NCBI GenBank assembly: GCA_910577815.1 | Contig: CAJTNO010000003.1 | Location: forward strand, 1-64,000 | DNA from: an uncultured Christensenella sp. | GTDB taxonomy: Bacteria > Bacillota > Clostridia > Christensenellales > CAG-917 | Direction: 5' to 3' | DNA: 64,000 nucleotides | In this document: in pieces, positions 61,699-64,000 of the stretch | How positions within the stretch are numbered: the first letter of the stretch is position 1 | How the letters are laid out: every line of letters starts with the position of its first letter | Position numbers and translations under genes: made by a program | The notes under the pieces: model-generated | Databases searched by the model: none | What the model was told of the DNA's origin: nothing | The model's input: only the letters and a program-made list of their open reading frames with translations

Positions 61699-63869
61699 TT
61701 TTACAGGTCATTGTCGATATTTCCACCAACGACGTAGACAGAGCCTTCGATTACGAGGGCGAGGATATGCCAATCGGCAGTCGCGTGGCGGTAGATTTCG
61801 GCAATCAGCGACTGATAGGATTTGTGATTGGTAAGAAAGAGCAATCCGAATATCCCAATCTTAAAATAGCTAAGTACCTTGATACGCCTATAAGTTCCGA
61901 ACAGCTGGAACTTTTATATTTTATGAGAGAGGCGTATCATCTGAGATACATAGACGCGCTGAGACTGTTTGTGCCCGCTAAGCTTAGAGAAGAACGCGAC
62001 CCCGAATTTACGCGCGCGTTTATGCGCATAGACGATGAACGTAGTATTGACGAATTATGCGCCGCGGTGGGTAAAAACGCTAAAAAGCAGTTAGAGGCGT
62101 TAAAATATCTTGCTTCCGAGGGCGGACAGTTCCTTAGTGTGATGACAGCCAAATTCGGAGTATCCGCCATAAAAGGCTTGCGTGATAAAAACGTAGTGAT
62201 TATGAGCGCCGTACACGAGCGAAGCGCGCCTATGAATACGTTGTCAAAATCAAAAAAAGAGGTTACGCTTACTCCCGCACAGCAGAACGCTGTAAACAAA
62301 ATAACCAACGGAAATGGCGTTTTTCTGTTGCACGGAGTGACAGGCTCGGGAAAGACGGAGATTTACGAGCGCGTAATCGAAAATATGCTTGCTATAGGCA
62401 GAACGGCAATAATGCTTGTTCCTGAAATTTCGCTTACTCCTCAGATGCTCGGTTTATTCCGCGCAAGGTTCGGCGACGGAGTTGCTATTCTTCACAGCGG
62501 ATTGAACGCGAGTGAAAGATACGACGAGTGGAAACGGCTTAAGGACGGCGAGGCAAAAATAGCTATAGGGGCGCGCTCCGCTATATTTGCTCCTCTTGAA
62601 AATTTAGGTACTATCATCATAGACGAGGAGCACGATACAAGCTATCAGAGCGAATCCAATCCGCGCTACGATACCAAGAGCGTTGCAAAATTTCGCGCTC
62701 AGCTTGCGGGAGCTACGCTCGTGCTCGGCTCGGCTACTCCGGATATGGAATCCTATATGTCGGCAAACAAAGGGGATTATAGTTTAATTTCCTTACCCGA
62801 ACGCATATCGCGGCATAAATTGCCCGAAATGGAAATAGTGGATATGACGCAGGAATTCCGCAGCGGAAACCGCTCGATTTTTTCCAAAGCGCTTACGGAC
62901 GCGATAGGAGAAACTCTTTCTCGCGGCGAGCAGGCTATGCTGTTTTTAAATCGCAGAGGCTTCGCGTCGTTTATACGATGTAAGGAATGCGGTTATATTG
63001 CAAAATGCGAGGACTGCGACGTATCGCTGACCTATCATAAGCAGGACAATGAGCTTAAGTGCCATTATTGCGGACGCCGTTATCACGCATTGACCAAGTG
63101 TCCGAATTGCGGAAGCGTAGAAATAAAGCAGGGACGTATCGGTACCGAAAAGGTGGTGGAGGAGCTTAAGGCGCAGTTTCCCGACGTCCGCGTTCTCAGA
63201 ATGGACAACGATACTACTACGCGCCGCGACAGTTATTTTAAAATTCTGTCGGCGTTCGGCGCGCACGAGGCGGACGTGCTGGTAGGCACGCAGATGATTG
63301 CGAAGGGACACGATTTTTCAAACGTGACGTTAGTGGGCATACTCGAAGCGGACGCTGCGCTGTATTTCAGCGATTACCGTTCCTCCGAGCGTACCTTTCA
63401 GCTGATAACGCAGGTTGCGGGCAGAGCGGGCAGAGCTGAGAAGCAAGGCAGGGTAATTCTGCAGACCTATGCGCCGAAACACTATGTTTTCCGCTTCGGA
63501 AGAACGTATGACTACGTAGGATTTTGGAAAAAGGAAATAAATACTCGTTTAGTCACCAAATTTCCGCCTTATACCAAAATCGTAAGAGTGCTGTTGACCT
63601 CGCTTGACGAGCAGGACGTAGTGGATTGCACGCGTAATGTTTATAAAAGCATACAGGCGTTGGAAAAGGAATACGGTAAATTCGTGTACCTCGGCGCGGC
63701 AAAGTCTCCCGTAACGCGAATGAACGGCTTAATCCGCTATCAGGTGCTTATGAGGATAGAGCCGGATATTTTCGGCGCAGTTATGCAAAAAATTTATAAG
63801 ACGGCTGACAGCAACCGTCCTAAAAAAGGCAGTATCTTTGTAGAGGTAAATCCGCAAAGTCTGATATAA
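61695..63869 (+). CDS. priA: Primosomal replication restart helicase PriA
   Basis: Restarts stalled forks. 724 residues: an N-terminal DNA-binding part, the helicase with Walker A HGVTGSGKTEIY, DEEHDTSYQSE, and GSATPDMES, then the zinc-binding cysteines CKECGYIAKCEDC and CHYCGRRYHALTKCPNCGS, then QVAGRAGRAEKQGRV. It starts in an ATGA overlap with coaBC. The following gene, def, is the usual partner. Confidence 0.95.
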   Translation: MILQVIVDISTNDVDRAFDYEGEDMPIGSRVAVDFGNQRLIGFVIGKKEQSEYPNLKIAKYLDTPISSEQLELLYFMREAYHLRYIDALRLFVPAKLREERDPEFTRAFMRIDDERSIDELCAAVGKNAKKQLEALKYLASEGGQFLSVMTAKFGVSAIKGLRDKNVVIMSAVHERSAPMNTLSKSKKEVTLTPAQQNAVNKITNGNGVFLLHGVTGSGKTEIYERVIENMLAIGRTAIMLVPEISLTPQMLGLFRARFGDGVAILHSGLNASERYDEWKRLKDGEAKIAIGARSAIFAPLENLGTIIIDEEHDTSYQSESNPRYDTKSVAKFRAQLAGATLVLGSATPDMESYMSANKGDYSLISLPERISRHKLPEMEIVDMTQEFRSGNRSIFSKALTDAIGETLSRGEQAMLFLNRRGFASFIRCKECGYIAKCEDCDVSLTYHKQDNELKCHYCGRRYHALTKCPNCGSVEIKQGRIGTEKVVEELKAQFPDVRVLRMDNDTTTRRDSYFKILSAFGAHEADVLVGTQMIAKGHDFSNVTLVGILEADAALYFSDYRSSERTFQLITQVAGRAGRAEKQGRVILQTYAPKHYVFRFGRTYDYVGFWKKEINTRLVTKFPPYTKIVRVLLTSLDEQDVVDCTRNVYKSIQALEKEYGKFVYLGAAKSPVTRMNGLIRYQVLMRIEPDIFGAVMQKIYKTADSNRPKKGSIFVEVNPQSLI

Positions 63870-63894
63870 CTTAAAAACATAAGACAGGTGTAAT

Positions 63895-64000
63895 ATGGCA
63901 AAGAGAATTATCGTAAAGGTTCCCGACCCTATACTCGGTAAAAAGTGCAGAGAGGTGGATACCTTCGACGAAAGACTGTGGACGCTTCTCGATGATATGA
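63895..64000 (+). CDS. def: Peptide deformylase, N-terminal part (cut by the window end)
   Basis: The first 35 codons of def, running off the right edge: MAKRIIVKVPDPILGKKCRE… then LLDDM. The pattern PDPxL and the position after priA fit deformylase, which removes the formyl group from new proteins. CAGGTG precedes the ATG. The catalytic motifs lie outside the window. Confidence 0.88.
   Translation, partial: MAKRIIVKVPDPILGKKCREVDTFDERLWTLLDDM

Overview
The window reads as chromosomal DNA from an anaerobic, low-to-mid GC Gram-positive bacterium of the Clostridia type, probably an uncultured gut or fermenter lineage. This is inferred from gene content and order: a bifurcating-type [FeFe]-hydrogenase operon, pta-ackA, the Firmicutes-style rpmF-plsX-rnc-smc-ftsY-ylxM-ffh-rpsP-khpA-rimM-trmD-ylqF-rnhB-yraN order, a yicC-gmk-rpoZ-coaBC-priA-def block, a ylbJ-type sporulation membrane protein, a large Bacillus/Clostridium-style SRP RNA, and TTGACA/N17/TATAAT promoters. 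No species can be named from sequence alone. Most of the window is ordinary core genome. The only mobile element is a decayed IS200/IS605 copy.

Layout. 1-3.7 kb: the tail of an unidentified gene, then a minus-strand glycerol dissimilation pair (glycerol dehydrogenase and a fused DhaK-DhaL dihydroxyacetone kinase). 3.7-9.7 kb: nadE, then a five-gene hydrogenase operon (NuoE-like, HATPase, [2Fe-2S] protein, NuoF-like, [FeFe] catalytic subunit). 9.8-10.5 kb: the SRP RNA gene, whose 3' arm plus terminator is repeated three times at an exact 183-bp period. 10.5-12.6 kb: a minus-strand ABC-2 exporter and tRNA-Gly. 12.8-20.2 kb: a type-2 ileS, an rRNA methyltransferase-like gene, an RluA pseudouridine synthase, an acyl-CoA ligase and a sugar isomerase-like TIM barrel. 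20.2-23.1 kb (minus): a small HTH protein, ylbJ and tmcAL. 23.2-25.4 kb: pta-ackA. 25.5-38.5 kb: the long ribosome, SRP, lipid and chromosome block. 38.5-41.6 kb: a lipoprotein/GT-C fusion and a glycerophosphodiester phosphodiesterase. 41.7-48.4 kb: lepA, hemW, a PRPP synthetase, an MBL-fold hydrolase and rho. 48.4-49.4 kb: a structured RNA element, tRNA-Ser and the dead IS200-like element. 49.5-54.3 kb: a DUF885 lipoprotein, a degenerate amidase with peptidoglycan-binding repeats, and an Ala/Lys/Thr-rich protein with DUF1508-like repeats. 54.4-64 kb: pcrA-ligA, then yicC-gmk-rpoZ-coaBC-priA and the start of def.

How the parts fit. Glycerol would be oxidised to dihydroxyacetone and phosphorylated into glycolysis. 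NADH and reduced ferredoxin would be re-oxidised by the trimeric HydABC-type hydrogenase, and acetyl-CoA would yield ATP through Pta-AckA. The SRP parts (ffs RNA, ftsY, ylxM, ffh) are all present, with the RNA gene about 22 kb from the protein genes.

The least ordinary signals are: the tandem SRP-RNA 3' arms; a three-way-junction RNA between a strong promoter and tRNA-Ser; the acidic/proline/AKT-rich protein with an internal ribosome-binding site ahead of a DUF1508-only product; the lipoprotein-GT-C fusion; the amidase lacking its second zinc histidine; and an apparently leaderless pcrA. No defence system, prophage or CRISPR array was seen.
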